A stretch of 64,000 nucleotides of DNA from Piezodorus guildinii (GCA_023052935.1 CM041298.1:21376871-21440870), one strand, 5' to 3'; counted from the stretch's first letter, positions 31,645 through 42,689 are shown. The notes: generated by a model not told the origin, from the letters alone. Numbers and translations are program-made.

Positions 31645-34600
31645 CCCTACTCACATATTTTAGTTCACAAAATATCACCAAAAGTCATGGATTCCTCGGA
31701 GGTAAAACGCTCATTATCCGGAGGTAAACTAGTCCCCCGTTCGGGTCTCCGGGTGGGAACTGCTTCAGGGAAATCATGGCGCAAGATGAAAATTAGAGAT
31801 CTAACAATAGGGACGTGGAACGTTAGAAGTTTAAATACGGCAGGTGGGTTAAAGTCGGTCGCGAATGAAGTTAAAGGGTACCATTTAGATATCGTTGCAT
31901 TACAAGAGGTTCGCTGGCCAGGGGAGGGTTCGTTAACAGAAGGAAAGTATACTATTTGGTACGGGGGGAGCGTTAATTATTGTTTAGGTACCGGGTTTCT
32001 GATTAGCAATAGATTTATTTCCGCATTACGGGACGTACAGTTCTTTAGTGAAAGAATATTGGTTGCTATATTTCAAGGGCGTTGGTTTAAAATCGCGTTT
32101 ATAAACATTCATTCTCCCACCGAAGACTGTGATGATGAAGTAAAATGCGAATTTTGTGATAAACTAGAGTCGGTTTACGATAAGTTACCGCGAAATTACA
32201 TTAAGATAATACTAGGCGACGCGAACGCAAAGGTTGGAAGGGAAGAAGTATATCGTCCTACAATCGGTAAAGAAAGTTTGCACGAATATAGTAATGATAA
32301 TGGGACCCGACTAATAAACTTTGCCATTTCGAAAAACCTAGTAATAAAAGCACAACATTTAAACATAAGGATATTCATAAGTATACGTGGACATCGCCGG
32401 ATGGACAAACACGGAATCTAATCGATCATGTTTTAATACAAAACAGATGGCAAAGTAGCATAATTAACGTGAGATCGTATCGGGGTGCAGAATGCGGTTC
32501 TGATCATGAATTAGTAATCGCGAAACTTCGACAAAAACTAAATACAAAAAAGAGAACACCGAACTATATTCGTCCCGAGAATTTTGATTTAGTTAAATTG
32601 AACAACCTCGAAATTAGAAAACAATTCGCGATAGAAGTAAAAAATCGGTTCAAAGCTTTGGAATCTTCAGACGAGGAACACAAAGATGTTAACAAATTAT
32701 GGGAAGGGATCAGGGATAATATTAAAGAGGTCGGTAATTTATGTCTTGGAAAAATCGAAAATAAAAAGAACAAACCTTGGTTCGACAGGGATTGTCAAAA
32801 TATGTGCGAAAAAAGAAAAACCGCTAAACTGAATTCCTTAAATAATTCAAGCGATAATGTGGCTTATTTTCGGTTAGTAAAGAATGAAACTTCAAAACTC
32901 TTAAAAAATAAGAAAAGAGAGTATCTTAAAGGCAAAATAATAGAAATAGAAAAACACAGAAACGAAAATAACGTAAGAGAGATGTACAAAGGTATAAACA
33001 AATCGCGTAAAAGATTTGAACCCCTATTGAATGCGGTTAAAGATGCAAATAACAATGTAATTGCGGATCCTTCTGAGATATTAAATAAATTTAAACAACA
33101 CTTTGACGGCATCTTAAATACGGAAAATAATAATCAATCTCCTCTCTCTGAATATTAGAGCGCTGAACCATGGATAGACGCACCGAGTAAAGAGGAAGTC
33201 GAAATGGCGATAGGAAAATTTAAACGTTATAAGGTTGCAGGAAACGATAATATCACGAGTGAATTAATCAAGGCGTGTGGAGAAGTGGGCGTTTCCAAAA
33301 TACATTTTTTAGTTAAAAAATTCTGGGAAACTGAAAAAATGCCCGAAGAATGGAAAGAATCAATACTTATTCCGATTCACAAAAAAGGACCGAGGTCGGA
33401 TTGTAACAACTATTGTGGGATCTCTCTTCTCCCAGTATGCTATAAAATATTCTCGTAAATTCTAACTAGTCGAATCACGGAATACGCTGAAGAATTTATC
33501 GGAGATTACCAATGTGGTTTTAGGCGGAATCGCTCGACTATTGACCAAATATTTTCCTTACGTCAAATATTAGAGAAAAAATTGGAATACAACGGTGTAG
33601 TCCATCAACTTTATATCGATTTTAAAAAGGCTTATGATTCAATAGACCGTCAGAAGCTATATAACATCATGATTGAACAGGGAATACCTAGAAAGTTAGT
33701 AAGCCTAGTAGAGATGTGTTTGTCGGAAACATTCCATAAAGTTAGAATCGGTCATAATTACTCCGAGAGATTTGAGGTGCGATCGGGTTTGAAACAGGGT
33801 GACTCCCTTTCACCTGTGTTATTTAATATAGCTTTAGAATATGTCATAGAAAAGGTGATGTGTACTGAGAAAGGCTTAAATATGGGTGACAAGATTCCGG
33901 TTTTGGGGTATGCCGATGATCTGGTACTGCTAGGTGAAGACACGGAAACCATACAACTAAATACAAGTGTGTTAATAAAAACCGGTAAAGAAATAGGACT
34001 CGAATTAAATACCGATAAGACGAAGTATATGATTAGTAGCAGAAACGATGTCGATCTTGGTGATATTGATGTATCAGGTCATACTTTTGAACACGTAGAG
34101 AAATTCAAGTATTTAGGTTCAATTATAACTAGAAAAAATGAAATCCAGGAAGAAATAAAGTCCCGGTTAAAGGTGGGAAATGCGTGTTATTATTCAGTTG
34201 CTAAGTTACTTAGTTCGCGGCTTCTATCTAAAAACTTAAAGATTAGAATTTATAAAACTATTATTCTTCCAACGGAAAAACAACTTTACGGATGTGAAAC
34301 GTGGCCGCTTACTTTGAAGGATGAACAACGGCTTAAGGTTTTCGAAAATAAGGTATTGCGTAAAATATTTGGTCCGAAGAGAGAAGAAGCCACTGGAGAG
34401 TTTAGAAGGTTGCACAACGCGGAATTGCGGAACTTGCCTCCGGGGAATATAATTGAGCTGATTGCATCGCGGAGACTCAAATGGGCGAGTAAAGTTGTTG
34501 GGCTCGATGACGAGCGGATTCCGAGAAAGTTGGTATTAGCTGATCCGACTGGTAGACGTCCGAAAAGTAGGCCGAAGCGGAGATGGGAGGATTGCGTTAA

Positions 34601-34720
34601 GGCTGATCTCGGGAGCTTGGGTTTGAATGGTGAACATTGGACGAGTCTGTGTAGGCGGAATTTGGTGGTATCGGCATCGAACCTTCGGGTTCGCTAAGAC
34701 TATTATTATTATTATTATTT
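31645..34720 (+). mobile_element. RTE-like LINE, nearly complete, with (ATT)n tail
   Basis: APE endonuclease, linker and reverse transcriptase in order on plus, ending shortly after the stop with a TATTATTATTATTATT tail. Short simple-repeat tails and a single APE-RT ORF are usual in RTE-clade LINEs. The 5' end is slightly truncated relative to the deletion derivative at 38526-38934. Only one frameshift and two nonsense codons spoil it. Confidence 0.85.
31687..34697 (+). pseudogene. RTE-like APE endonuclease / reverse transcriptase
   Basis: Start chosen at ATG 31687 (MDSSEVKRSL) because the element begins just before it. Endonuclease: IGTWNVRSLN, VALQEVRW, ILGDANAKVG, then after a frameshift near 32350 the final NLIDHVLI and GSDHELV. 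Linker with Lys/Glu-rich helices to about 33150. RT from about 33180: HQLYIDFKKAYDSID (motif A), LKQGDSLSPVLFNIALE (motif B), LGYADDLVLLGED (catalytic YADD), thumb and KWASKVVG...RPKRRWED near the end. In-frame stops at 33156 (TAG) and 33456 (TAA) split it. YADD and the endonuclease residues remain, so it died recently. Confidence 0.85.
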
Positions 34721-35105
34721 TGACATAAAACCACAGAAATCGGGTGTGTATTTTTTTTCGTCCAGTAGTTTATGGTTCCTCTTCGTGTCTAGATTGGGAT
34801 TCTGACTTTTTAATCTCAAATTGTCACTCTTTTCTTTCCTATTTCCTATTGTTGTGACTAATTGGCTAGGAATAATTATGCTATCGAAAGTATAAAACTT
34901 AATGAAGTTTTAATTTATAAATTTTTTTTTTACTTCTTAATTTTTCAATTTTGTTTTATTGTACATCCGATACATGCAGTTTCAAATAATCTGATATAAC
35001 ACTTTTTTATTTTCTATTTTTAAAGAAGAATGCCTTAAATAAATTAGTAATAGATATAAACAGTTTATATTAAATTATAAACTAATAGACAATTAAATTT
35101 AAAGC
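34721..35105. other. No gene seen
   Basis: AT-rich intronic spacer before the micro-exon at 35110. Confidence 0.4.
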
Positions 35106-35109
35106 TCAC

Positions 35110-35163
35110 AGTAGTTCTCCTCCACAAGGATCAGGTTCAATAACAGGACAGAATCCTTCGGGG
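35110..35163 (-). CDS. Micro-exon (54 bp, phase 2-2), PEGFC unit
   Basis: On minus: acceptor TTTTATAG ending 35164, donor GTGAGC at 35109-35104. After one completing base it reads PEGFCPVIEPDPCGGEL, then two bases that combine with the first base of the exon at 30429 to make Leu. Length is divisible by three and phase equals that of the other micro-exons. Two Cys and several Pro/Glu suggest an extended linker. It is the last unit before the MIC10 core exons. Confidence 0.65.
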
Positions 35164-35499
35164 CTATAAAACAAAAATAACAATTAAATATCAATTAATA
35201 AATAAAATAAACGTTAAATGGTATGAGATATTAACATTAAAAACACTTACAACGGTTATTGAAATCAATTTAAGAACTATTAAATAAAGTTTGAATTGAA
35301 AAAAAGGTTATATAATTTTATTCAGTTCTATGTAGTATGCATAAGTGAAAGTAAAAAAAACAACAAATAAAATAAGATGAAGGTACAAAAATGAACTCGG
35401 AAAATTATTATACAATGGTTTATGATTTCTATAACTACCATAGGGTAAAAACATTTATAACGGCAATTAACTAATATGAAAAGCGATAGGTTAATCAAA

Positions 35500-36310
35500 G
35501 GAAATTGGCCTATCTTCTCTTCTTCTTTTGCTTCTCCCTGTAGTGCCGTATCAGCGTAGGGGAGCGTTCAGCCACCGGCTCCAATCCTCTCTATTCTCAG
35601 CTAGGTTCCTGGCCTGGTGGAGATCTTTCCCTCTTGCTCTGCAAAAGCTTGTCGACGTACTCCAGGTAGGACACCCTTGGTCGCCCCCGAGGCCTTCTCC
35701 CATCTGGCACGTAGTCCATGGTTTTTAGAGGATCTCTGTGATCCTCCATTCTAATAACATGGCCGAACCACTTCAGCTGGCGGGTTTTCAGAATTTCCTT
35801 TAACGGCGCAATCTCCAGTTCCCGGCGTATCCGCTCATTCCTTACACGATCTTTTCTCGTCTTTCCCACTATTCTTCGCAGGAACTTCATTTCAGCAGCT
35901 GTGACTCTGCTCTCCTGCCGGTCCGTCAATATCCAGCTTTCAGCTCCATATAGTAGTATAGGCAAATATACTGACTTGAAGATATGGAGCTTAACACCTC
36001 TACCCACCTCTCGCTTCCCTACTACAGTATTGCATATCTGATAGTAGACTGCATTTGCCTTCATGATTCTATTTGATATTTCAGAGTCTACTTTTCCAGA
36101 TTTTTCTATTACTGTGCTGAGGTAGGTGAAATCCTTAACCACTTCCATTTCCTCTCCGTTACAGTATATATGGACATCTTCCGCTTGCCTTCCCAATTGT
36201 AGAATCTTGCTTTTGCTGGTATTTATTTTCATTCCTTTTCGGCTAAATTCTTCATGCCATTCAGTTACCGCTTGCTGTAATTTATCTACGTTGTCCGCCA
36301 CAAGAGGGGG
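35500..36310 (-). mobile_element. LINE fragment, RTE-like, minus strand, 5'-truncated
   Basis: 234 open codons: VADNVDKLQQAVTEWHEEF follows where the YADD motif would end, then KGMKINTSKSKILQLG, PILLYGAESWILTDRQ, MKFLRRIVGKTRKDRVR, LKTRQLKWFGHVIRME and RRPRGRPR. This is the RT thumb and C-terminus of an RTE-like LINE different from the one at 31645. Truncation lies right after the catalytic motif. The frame is intact, so the insertion is young. Confidence 0.78.
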
Positions 36311-36329
36311 GGGCTATCACCACAACTAA

Positions 36330-36513
36330 TTTTAAAACGCAATATCTCTATTATTTCTTAGCCGATTTTAATGATTCTTTTTCTGGTTTGTAGGGAATTT
36401 AATTCACATACTTTTTTGACTTGACCATATAGATCTTTAGTTGTTTTTTTTCAACTGATTCTAAAACTATCTACATATTTTTCTATGTTTTTAAAACTAA
36501 CTTAGTTATAGGC

Positions 36514-36585
<72 letters not shown>

Positions 36586-37990
36586 TACAACTATAGATTT
36601 TTTTTCGAAAATAACTGAATTATAAACGTACATATTGTCAAGATTTCAATTTTATTTTTATTTTTTGTTATTCACGATGTCCTGATCTTTAAATAGTGTT
36701 TACTTTTTTCTACATCTCCAAAAATAAATTAGTTATAGGCGTATTTATGGGTAAAATTTTGATTTTTTTCTTTCTTTATTAATACAATAATTTTTTTTTT
36801 TTTTTTTTTATTTATTCGTATGTATTACAATTTGTCATAATAGACATTAATAATAGTGCTACAGGATCTCATTCATACAATATTTACAATATAAACAAAA
36901 GGAAAGTCAAATTACATAAAATAAAATCAAAATAAATAAACGTATACAATAACAAAATTTATAGACAAAATAAATACAATTAAATGAAGTTAACAAATAA
37001 ATAAACAAAACATGTCTCATTCATACCTATGTACAATATTTACAATCAGCTCGGGAACCCCGGACGGGGCTTGTCCCCCCACTTGTGGAAGGACAAGCAG
37101 AGCCCAAAGGATCCCAGCGCCTCCCTCTCAGCCGCATCACTGGTGAGAGCCAGCGGAAGCTAAGTGAGGGCGCCACAGCCACAATCACACCGCACATGAG
37201 AGGAGAATCTGACCAGTGTCGGAACTCCAGAATAGATGTTTACAATATGTCTCGGGGCCACTGCCGTTTCAACCTTCTAGGAGGGTTGTATGGATGAGTG
37301 GAGCTGGATAGGGATTGTGCTTGAGGATTAGGATGATGAATGAGGTTCTGGTGGAATTTGGAAAATTTAGATGGAATCAGGTCTGAAATAAATGGAACAT
37401 TAAGGTCGTGGTGCAAGGTATAGTTGGATACATAATAAGGAGCATTTACTATTATTCGCAGGACTTTGGATTGAAAGGATTGAATGCGTTTGATGTTAGA
37501 ACGTTTTGCTGTCCCCCACAGTTCAAGTCCGTAGGTCCAGATTGGCTTCAGTATTGTCTTGTAAAGTAATAATTTGTTGTCAACTGTAAGCTTAGATTTT
37601 CTGTTTAGTAGTCTGTATAACTGTCCGAATCGTCTGTTGAGTTCTTTTCGTTTAAGTCTTGTATGTGGGTTCCAAATACAATAATTAATCTTGGTTTCTT
37701 GATCAGAAAACTCTATAGAATTGTAATCTCTATCTTCGAAAATATCTCAATTATTGAATAAAATCGTTTTTAACTGGCCGAAATTTTAAAACTAATTGGC
37801 TGATATCAACGTCTAGTTGTTAAGATAATCGCCAGATTATGAGCCATATTTCGGAAGAAATAGTCTAATGGTTTCTGAAAAACGCCGCAGAAGGCGGACA
37901 TCCGATTTTTGTTTAAAAAATAGTAACCTAGTTCTACGAATCTTTAAATGTAATATCTCAAAATTTAAGAGTGGGTTGGGTAATTGTTTT
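36330..37990 (+). repeat. Repeat Y, second copy, split by a Jockey LINE
   Basis: Starts AATATCTCTATTATTTCTTA; holds ACTGATTCTAAAACTATC and TTATAGGCGTATATATAT; resumes after the LINE at about 37690 with ATCTTCGAAAATATCTCAAT and GCTGATATCAACGTCTAG. A (TA)n tract of about 65 bases lies at 36518-36583. Confidence 0.6.
36780..37685 (-). mobile_element. LINE-J (Jockey clade) 3' end in repeat Y
   Basis: T-run at 36790-36810 (the tail on minus), then the shared 3' UTR (GATCCCAGCGCCTCCCTCTC at 37106) and RT C-terminus to 37680 (KPIWTYGLELWGTAK region near 37540). Confidence 0.75.
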
Positions 37991-38162
37991 AGTCGAATAC
38001 AAAGGTTGATTGTTTAAAATAATAAAACTAAATTGGGATATATTGTAATTAAGAAAATTTATTTCTAAACATTTTTAAAATTTATGATAACAATCTATTA
38101 AAAATATAAACATAAACCAACTAAAAAACATTTGTTATGACTGTATCTTAAATGTATACATA

Positions 38163-38182
38163 CACACACACACACACACACA
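38163..38182. repeat. (CA)n microsatellite
   Basis: Ten CA units next to the donor of the micro-exon at 38194. Confidence 0.8.
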
Positions 38183-38193
38183 ATAATACTCAC

Positions 38194-38274
38194 GGTCGTA
38201 CTTTACATGGTGGTTTCGGAGGTTCCTCTGGCTTTTTTTGAGGTTTTTTCGGTCGTGGACAGAAATCCACTGGG
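38194..38274 (-). CDS. Micro-exon (81 bp, phase 2-2), Pro/Lys-rich unit
   Basis: On minus: acceptor TTTTACAG ending 38275, donor GTGAGT at 38193-38188. After one base it reads PVDFCPRPKKPQKKPEEP, then PKPPCKVR and two bases that form Pro with the next exon. It opens with the same P-x-x-F-C-P pattern as the exon at 35110 and is the longest unit. Pro/Lys/Glu content suggests an unfolded linker rich in charge. A (CA)n run sits just inside the following intron. Confidence 0.65.
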
Positions 38275-38373
38275 CTGTAAAACAATAATTAATTAAAATT
38301 AACAATGTTCTAAAAATATATCTTATTTCCAAAAGTTAAATTTCTTATTTACTATTATTTTAAGGTATATTCT

Positions 38374-39012
38374 CTCTCTAGCGGTACAGGCCGAGAAAGC
38401 CATTGGCTGCGTGGTGTAATCTCCTGGGAAAATATTCAAAGTTGGCTGACGGGTCTCACATACCCGGGGAAAGTCTGTGAATGAATCCCTAATTAATTAT
38501 ATGGTTATAAAAGTCTCCCTCGTGCGGATATCATTACCGCGTATGGGGAGCGTCCCACGGGTGGCGGATTTGGGGATGGTCGGTGGAATTTCCTCAGAAG
38601 TTCCTCCCGACTAAGTCCGATGGACTCGCTGATGAACAATGAGAGCGGCCCTCCAGGCTTGCTGGAGGGTGTGACGTAGGTTCGAACGGCCTACTCACAT
38701 ATTTTATTTCACAAAATACCACCAACATTCATGGATTCCTCTGAGGTAAAACACTCATTATCCGGAGGTAAACTAGCCCTCAGTTCGGGTATCCGGGTGG
38801 AGACTGCTTCAGGGGAGTCATGGGGCAAGAGAAAATTAGAGATCTAACATTAGGGATCGAACATTGGACGAGCCTGTGTAGGCGGCATTTGGTGGTATCG
38901 GTATCGAACCTTCGAGTTCGCTAAGCCTATTATCAGATGTACTGGAATTCGAACTTACAAACTTTGGCATGGTAGACTAGCGCGCTAGCCACTCAGCCAC
39001 GGGCTCCCCTTT
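38374..39012 (-). mobile_element. SINE-B, minus strand, split by an RTE derivative
   Basis: 38374-38525 holds the 3' part (GTGTAATCTCCTGGGAAAAT, GGCTGACGGGTCTCACATAC); 38936-39012 holds the tRNA head (box B GAATTCGAACTT degraded, GCGCTAGCCACTCAGCCACG). The insert at 38526-38934 separates them. Confidence 0.7.
38526..38934 (+). mobile_element. RIME-like internally deleted derivative of the RTE LINE
   Basis: 38695-38855 matches the RTE 5' end including the start codon region (ATGGATTCCTCTGAGGTAAA at 38730), and from about 38857 the sequence jumps to the RTE 3' end (GAACATTGGACGAGCCTGTG, GGTGGTATCGGTATCGAACC). Everything between, about 2.8 kb of coding sequence, is absent. It also keeps about 170 bases of 5' UTR (GTGGCGGATTTGGGGATGG) lost from the copy at 31645. 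Confidence 0.72.
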
Positions 39013-39599
39013 AGGTATATATTTTTCATTAAATATAATATTAAATTCACTTTATATAATAAATATTACTCCTTTTGACATTTTTTTTTTTTAAATTTAA
39101 ATGTATCTTTTTTAAACTAGACTTATTTTACTACTTCCTTACAGATCATTTTTCGAGACATGGTTATTTAGACCCAAGGTACCTTTATTAACGAACACAC
39201 AACAGTAATAACTTAAGAAAAGTTAATTCTTCAAGAAATTACAAATGTAATGTCTAACTTAAGACTTACTAACATACAATGTCTAACTATATCTAAATAT
39301 CTTACTATCTCTAACTCTTTATTTTTCTGTAACGGATTGAAATGGAGTGTGGATAGGATTTTGTCTCTTTATGCTACCCAGTAGCATGTGGCAATGGATT
39401 TGTCTCTTAAAGATAGCTAAGAATCTAGGAAACATTTATAATAATGAAAAATAATTTTTATTCTGGGATAAATATTACTGGGATAATTTTTCTTCGTCCC
39501 ACAAGAATAATATACAGTGAACAGAGAAAGTTTAATTTTCTGGCTTTATTTGATACATAGTTATTTAGTCAAGTAAATTATATAAAGTTAATACAAACA
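39013..39599. other. No gene seen
   Basis: AT-rich; a short AAATAATTTTTATTCTGGGA near 39450 resembles the CR1-like 3' tail on minus. Confidence 0.4.
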
Positions 39600-39930
39600 A
39601 AAGATACAAATAAAATCAAATGAGTTCAGTTATGTATTATCAAAGTCTATATTTATCATATATGTGTAAGAGATTCATTTTTTGAGGAGGTGAATAAATA
39701 CTTGATGCTAAAAAGTCGTTAAAAACTTTACGTAAATTGGGATTATTTGGGAATGGAATTGACAGGAAATTGCTGAATAGACGGGATTTAAATGTTTGTC
39801 GAGGTATGTTTTTTATAAAAGACAAGAAAGAGTATCAGAAGGCCTCGACAGTTGCGTATTCATGCAAGGAAGAGAGTTTAATGGAGAAGACATGAAATGA
39901 ATTAGCAGAGAGGACTGGTTCGGACGGATT
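39600..39930 (-). mobile_element. CR1/L2-like LINE end, decayed
   Basis: The minus frame ends with RQTFKSRLFSNFLSIPF, comparable to the FKSRLF/FKSSLF ending of the family at 5078 and 42690. The upstream part is disrupted. Confidence 0.45.
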
Positions 39931-39939
39931 ACACTCTGT

Positions 39940-40172
39940 GTGGTAGAAGCACGCCAGTAGTGTGGGTTAGGAGAGAATTCACCCTGCGTGGTAGTAGCAC
40001 GACAGTAGCGTGGATAAGGAGAGAACTCGCCCTGCGTGTTAGTAGCACGACAGTAGCGTGGATAAGGAGGAATTCGCCCTGTGGGGTAGTAGCCCGACAG
40101 TAGCGAGGATCAGGAGGAACTAGCCCTGCGGGATAGTAGCCCGGCAGTAACGAAGGTATGAAGGAGTCAAGG
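39940..40172. repeat. Minisatellite, five ~47-48 bp units
   Basis: Units start at 39940, 39988, 40036, 40083 and 40130 with GTGGTAGTAGCACGACAGTA as the common head and GAATTCGCCCTGC as the tail; lengths 48, 48, 47, 47 and a partial. GC-rich in an AT-rich setting. An open frame on minus through it is only a translation of the repeat. Confidence 0.85.
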
Positions 40173-40364
40173 TAGAAGTAGGAAGTGAAATAAAGATAGA
40201 CCATCATGTGTCACAAAGGCAGAGGAAATCTGACCTAGGGAGATACCCGCTTGGGTGATCTGAAGAGCTGTGCCAGCTCTTGGGGATGTTAGTCATCCAT
40301 GTCGATAAATAACAGTGAGAGCTTGGCCAGTAGACTAGGGTCTTGGCCCTAGGTCAAATTACCT

Positions 40365-40800
40365 TGAGTGCTTTATTTATTCTCATAAAACAGTTATATC
40401 GGTATAAATAGTTACAGTGACATTAATTATTAACAATATACAATATTATTGGATATAGCGTCTTCTTATATATGCCCGGTAAGGTATGTGGACGCCGCTG
40501 GCGCTATCTGTGAGCAAGCGTGTGTAGCATCTGCCACATGTTGAAAGAGTTTAGGAGTCCCGGATGTTGGAAGGAATGGAGTTCCACAGGGATGCGGATC
40601 GGATTCAGAATGATCTATCGTAAGCTGTGGATCGATGGGACGTTATATACAGATCAGAAGGCCGCGAGGGGGTGTTGCGTGAACGAACGGAGGATTTGAA
40701 TTTAAGGAGATCCGAGATGTAAAACGGACACCGAGTTCGGATAACTTGGTAGAGGAAGGATGCCAGGAAATACTTACGGCGGTAGCAAGAATAAAGCCTA
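40365..40800 (-). mobile_element. CR1/L2-like LINE end, minus strand
   Basis: On minus, YFLASFLYQVIRTRCPFYIS, then SRPSDLYITSHRST, RSASLWNSIPSNIRDS: same C-terminus as at 5078, with stops. Unusually GC-rich for the window. Confidence 0.68.
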
Positions 40801-40801
40801 T

Positions 40802-41317
40802 TTAACTCTTCGTAAAATAATAATAAGTAATACTATAGGAAACCGAAAGACCAGAATTTTTCTTTAACTTTAGATGGTATCTCAGCATTGTATGACTTTC
40901 TGGTGCAGGAAGGTAAAATGTTTCCTCTATCTGTAGATGTTCGGCAGTCTTCATCGAGCATTTTCTCACACCAGGAATATATTTTTCGAGACCTTCCTTC
41001 TTTTTCATTGCCCTCCAGAATGAAATTGCCACGTCAATATTCGCTATACCACCTGACCATTGCCGAAGATGTGGAAAACTCTTATTCAATGGAAACATTA
41101 TTTCTTCTAAGTATTGATCTATGATTAAACCACGCTTAAAATTATATCTCAAAACCGCCCTAATTTTACTACCTGACCACGATGCCATGTAATGCACTCT
41201 ATCACCGCTATGAAAAACAGAGCAGAGAGATGTGTTACTGTAGAATATTATGCGGGCATAGATAGGCCTAAATGCACAGTAACTTGCAGCCTCCTCGATA
41301 TTTCTATTTAGTTGCAT
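40802..41317 (-). CDS. Unrecognised intact ORF of 171 codons
   Basis: The longest open frame in the window that I cannot assign to a transposon. ATG at 41317 (MQLNRNIEEAASYCAF), then a basic/aromatic-rich protein with VHYMASWSGSKIRAVLRY, EEIMFPLNKSFPHLRQW and ISFWRAMKKKEGLEKYI, ending at a stop at 40802. No signal peptide, membrane segment or catalytic motif is evident; it looks like a small soluble globular protein. It lies inside an intron of the MIC10-like model, directly beside a CR1-like LINE end, which could have mobilised it. It could be a retrocopy, a nested gene, a virus-derived fragment or part of a transposon I do not know. Confidence 0.4.
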   Translation of the reverse strand: MQLNRNIEEAASYCAFRPIYARIIFYSNTSLCSVFHSGDRVHYMASWSGSKIRAVLRYNFKRGLIIDQYLEEIMFPLNKSFPHLRQWSGGIANIDVAISFWRAMKKKEGLEKYIPGVRKCSMKTAEHLQIEETFYLPAPESHTMLRYHLKLKKNSGLSVSYSITYYYFTKS

Positions 41318-41437
41318 TTTAAAACTTTTGTATTAACCCTTTTATTTCAAATATAGTTAACTAAAATTACTAAAGTGAATGCTATTTCAAAAATTATAAC
41401 CCTTCTCCCCAATCGACAGATAATAATGGCAAAAAGG

Positions 41438-41724
41438 GGGGTCACCCATAGCGTAGTTGCTAGCATAACAGCTTTCTATGCCAAAGGTCCCGGCTTAGGC
41501 GGGTGGCCCTAGGATTTTTTAACGGGAGTAAAAAATCCTTAGTTATGCCGTCCTTCGGAGGGGACGTTAAAAGGTGGTCCCTAGCCTGTGCGATGTCAGG
41601 TACTCGTTAAAGATTCCTATCCTAATAAAACCTGGATAGGCAAAATTTAGGACTCCCACTGTAGCATCGTCCGATTAGCCATAGTAGCATAAAGTGACGT
41701 TAAACGAATAAACAATAAACAAAC
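41438..41724 (+). mobile_element. SINE-A with 13 bp target-site duplication
   Basis: tRNA-like head decayed at box B (CCGGCTTAGGCGG); body GTCCTTCGGAGGGGACG and CTGGATAGGCAAAATTTAGG intact; A-rich end. AATGGCAAAAAGG flanks it at about 41425 and 41725. The left flank is shared with the minus-strand copy at 45045-45365. Confidence 0.8.
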
Positions 41725-41764
41725 AATGGCAAAAAGGTGAGATTCGGTTGTACACTTCATACGC

Positions 41765-42010
41765 GAATACTTAAGAATTTAAACAATACATAGTAATTTA
41801 AAAAAATATACAAATTGAAATTATCTACCCTTCAGCACTCATCTTGAGATAACATCCAAAAACCACTCAGTAATTCTTTTTCATGTTTCCGTAATTTTGA
41901 AAACTAGATAACATATATGTCAACAGAGAACCATATGGCTAGTTTCTTGAGATTGAATCAATCTCATAAATACTAATGAATGGTGTAACATGTGTAAAAA
42001 CTTTAATATT
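41765..42010 (+). repeat. Repeat Z copy 1
   Basis: TCATCTTGAGATAACATC, TTTGAAAACTAGATAACATA and GTGTAACATGTGTAAAAAC align in order with 52085-52290. Unknown family. Confidence 0.45.
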
Positions 42011-42689
42011 TATTTTTAAACTTTAGTATTTTTTTATCTTAATATTTTTTATAGCTGTTATTAAGTTGATGTATTGAGTCAAAAACGTCACATTTTTTTT
42101 TCATGTAAAAAATGTAACGTTTGTAACCACCTGTATCAGTGTTGTACGGATCAAAATTTTGCCTTATCACAAATTAAATGGTAAAATTGTTTGTTATTTG
42201 ACTTTTCTTGTTCGAATTCACCGTTAGGGAAATGTATTGTTTGAAATGGAAAAAAAAGTAATAACTTGTTAATTATGATCAATTATGACTTGGTAAGTTA
42301 TCTCCGCCAGAGGTCTACTAGTGTCACACCTCAGCCAGCAAGCAGCACGGAGTAGGAATGGGACCGAAGCCGGTCTTCTCTTCCTCTCATACAATAAGCT
42401 TTCTCTCACTCCCTCCACAATATTCAGACATTATTATTGATTTCCTTCAAGCGTAGTATTAACCTATACAATTATCATTTTACTATCTCAGTGTTTTTTA
42501 CTCGGACAATTATATGTGACATGCATTCGAGTGGGTAAATCATCCGGTTTGTTTGTGTTAGCTAAAGATGGGCTACCAAAAAAGATTGTCCACGCTATAC
42601 AACTCAGAGATTGATATTGTTTGTTAGTGTTTCTGTTGTAATTAATTAATGATATATATAATTTTAAGGAATAAAATATAATAATATAT
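42011..42689. other. No gene seen
   Basis: AT-rich; a GC-richer patch at 42300-42420 has no open frame or repeat match. Confidence 0.4.

Noticed and set aside
33758..33952. Minus-strand frames within the RTE LINE
   Set aside because: Antisense shadows of the reverse transcriptase.
39929..40207. 92-codon minus-strand frame
   Set aside because: It is a read-through of the 47/48 bp minisatellite; repetitive in step with the DNA units.
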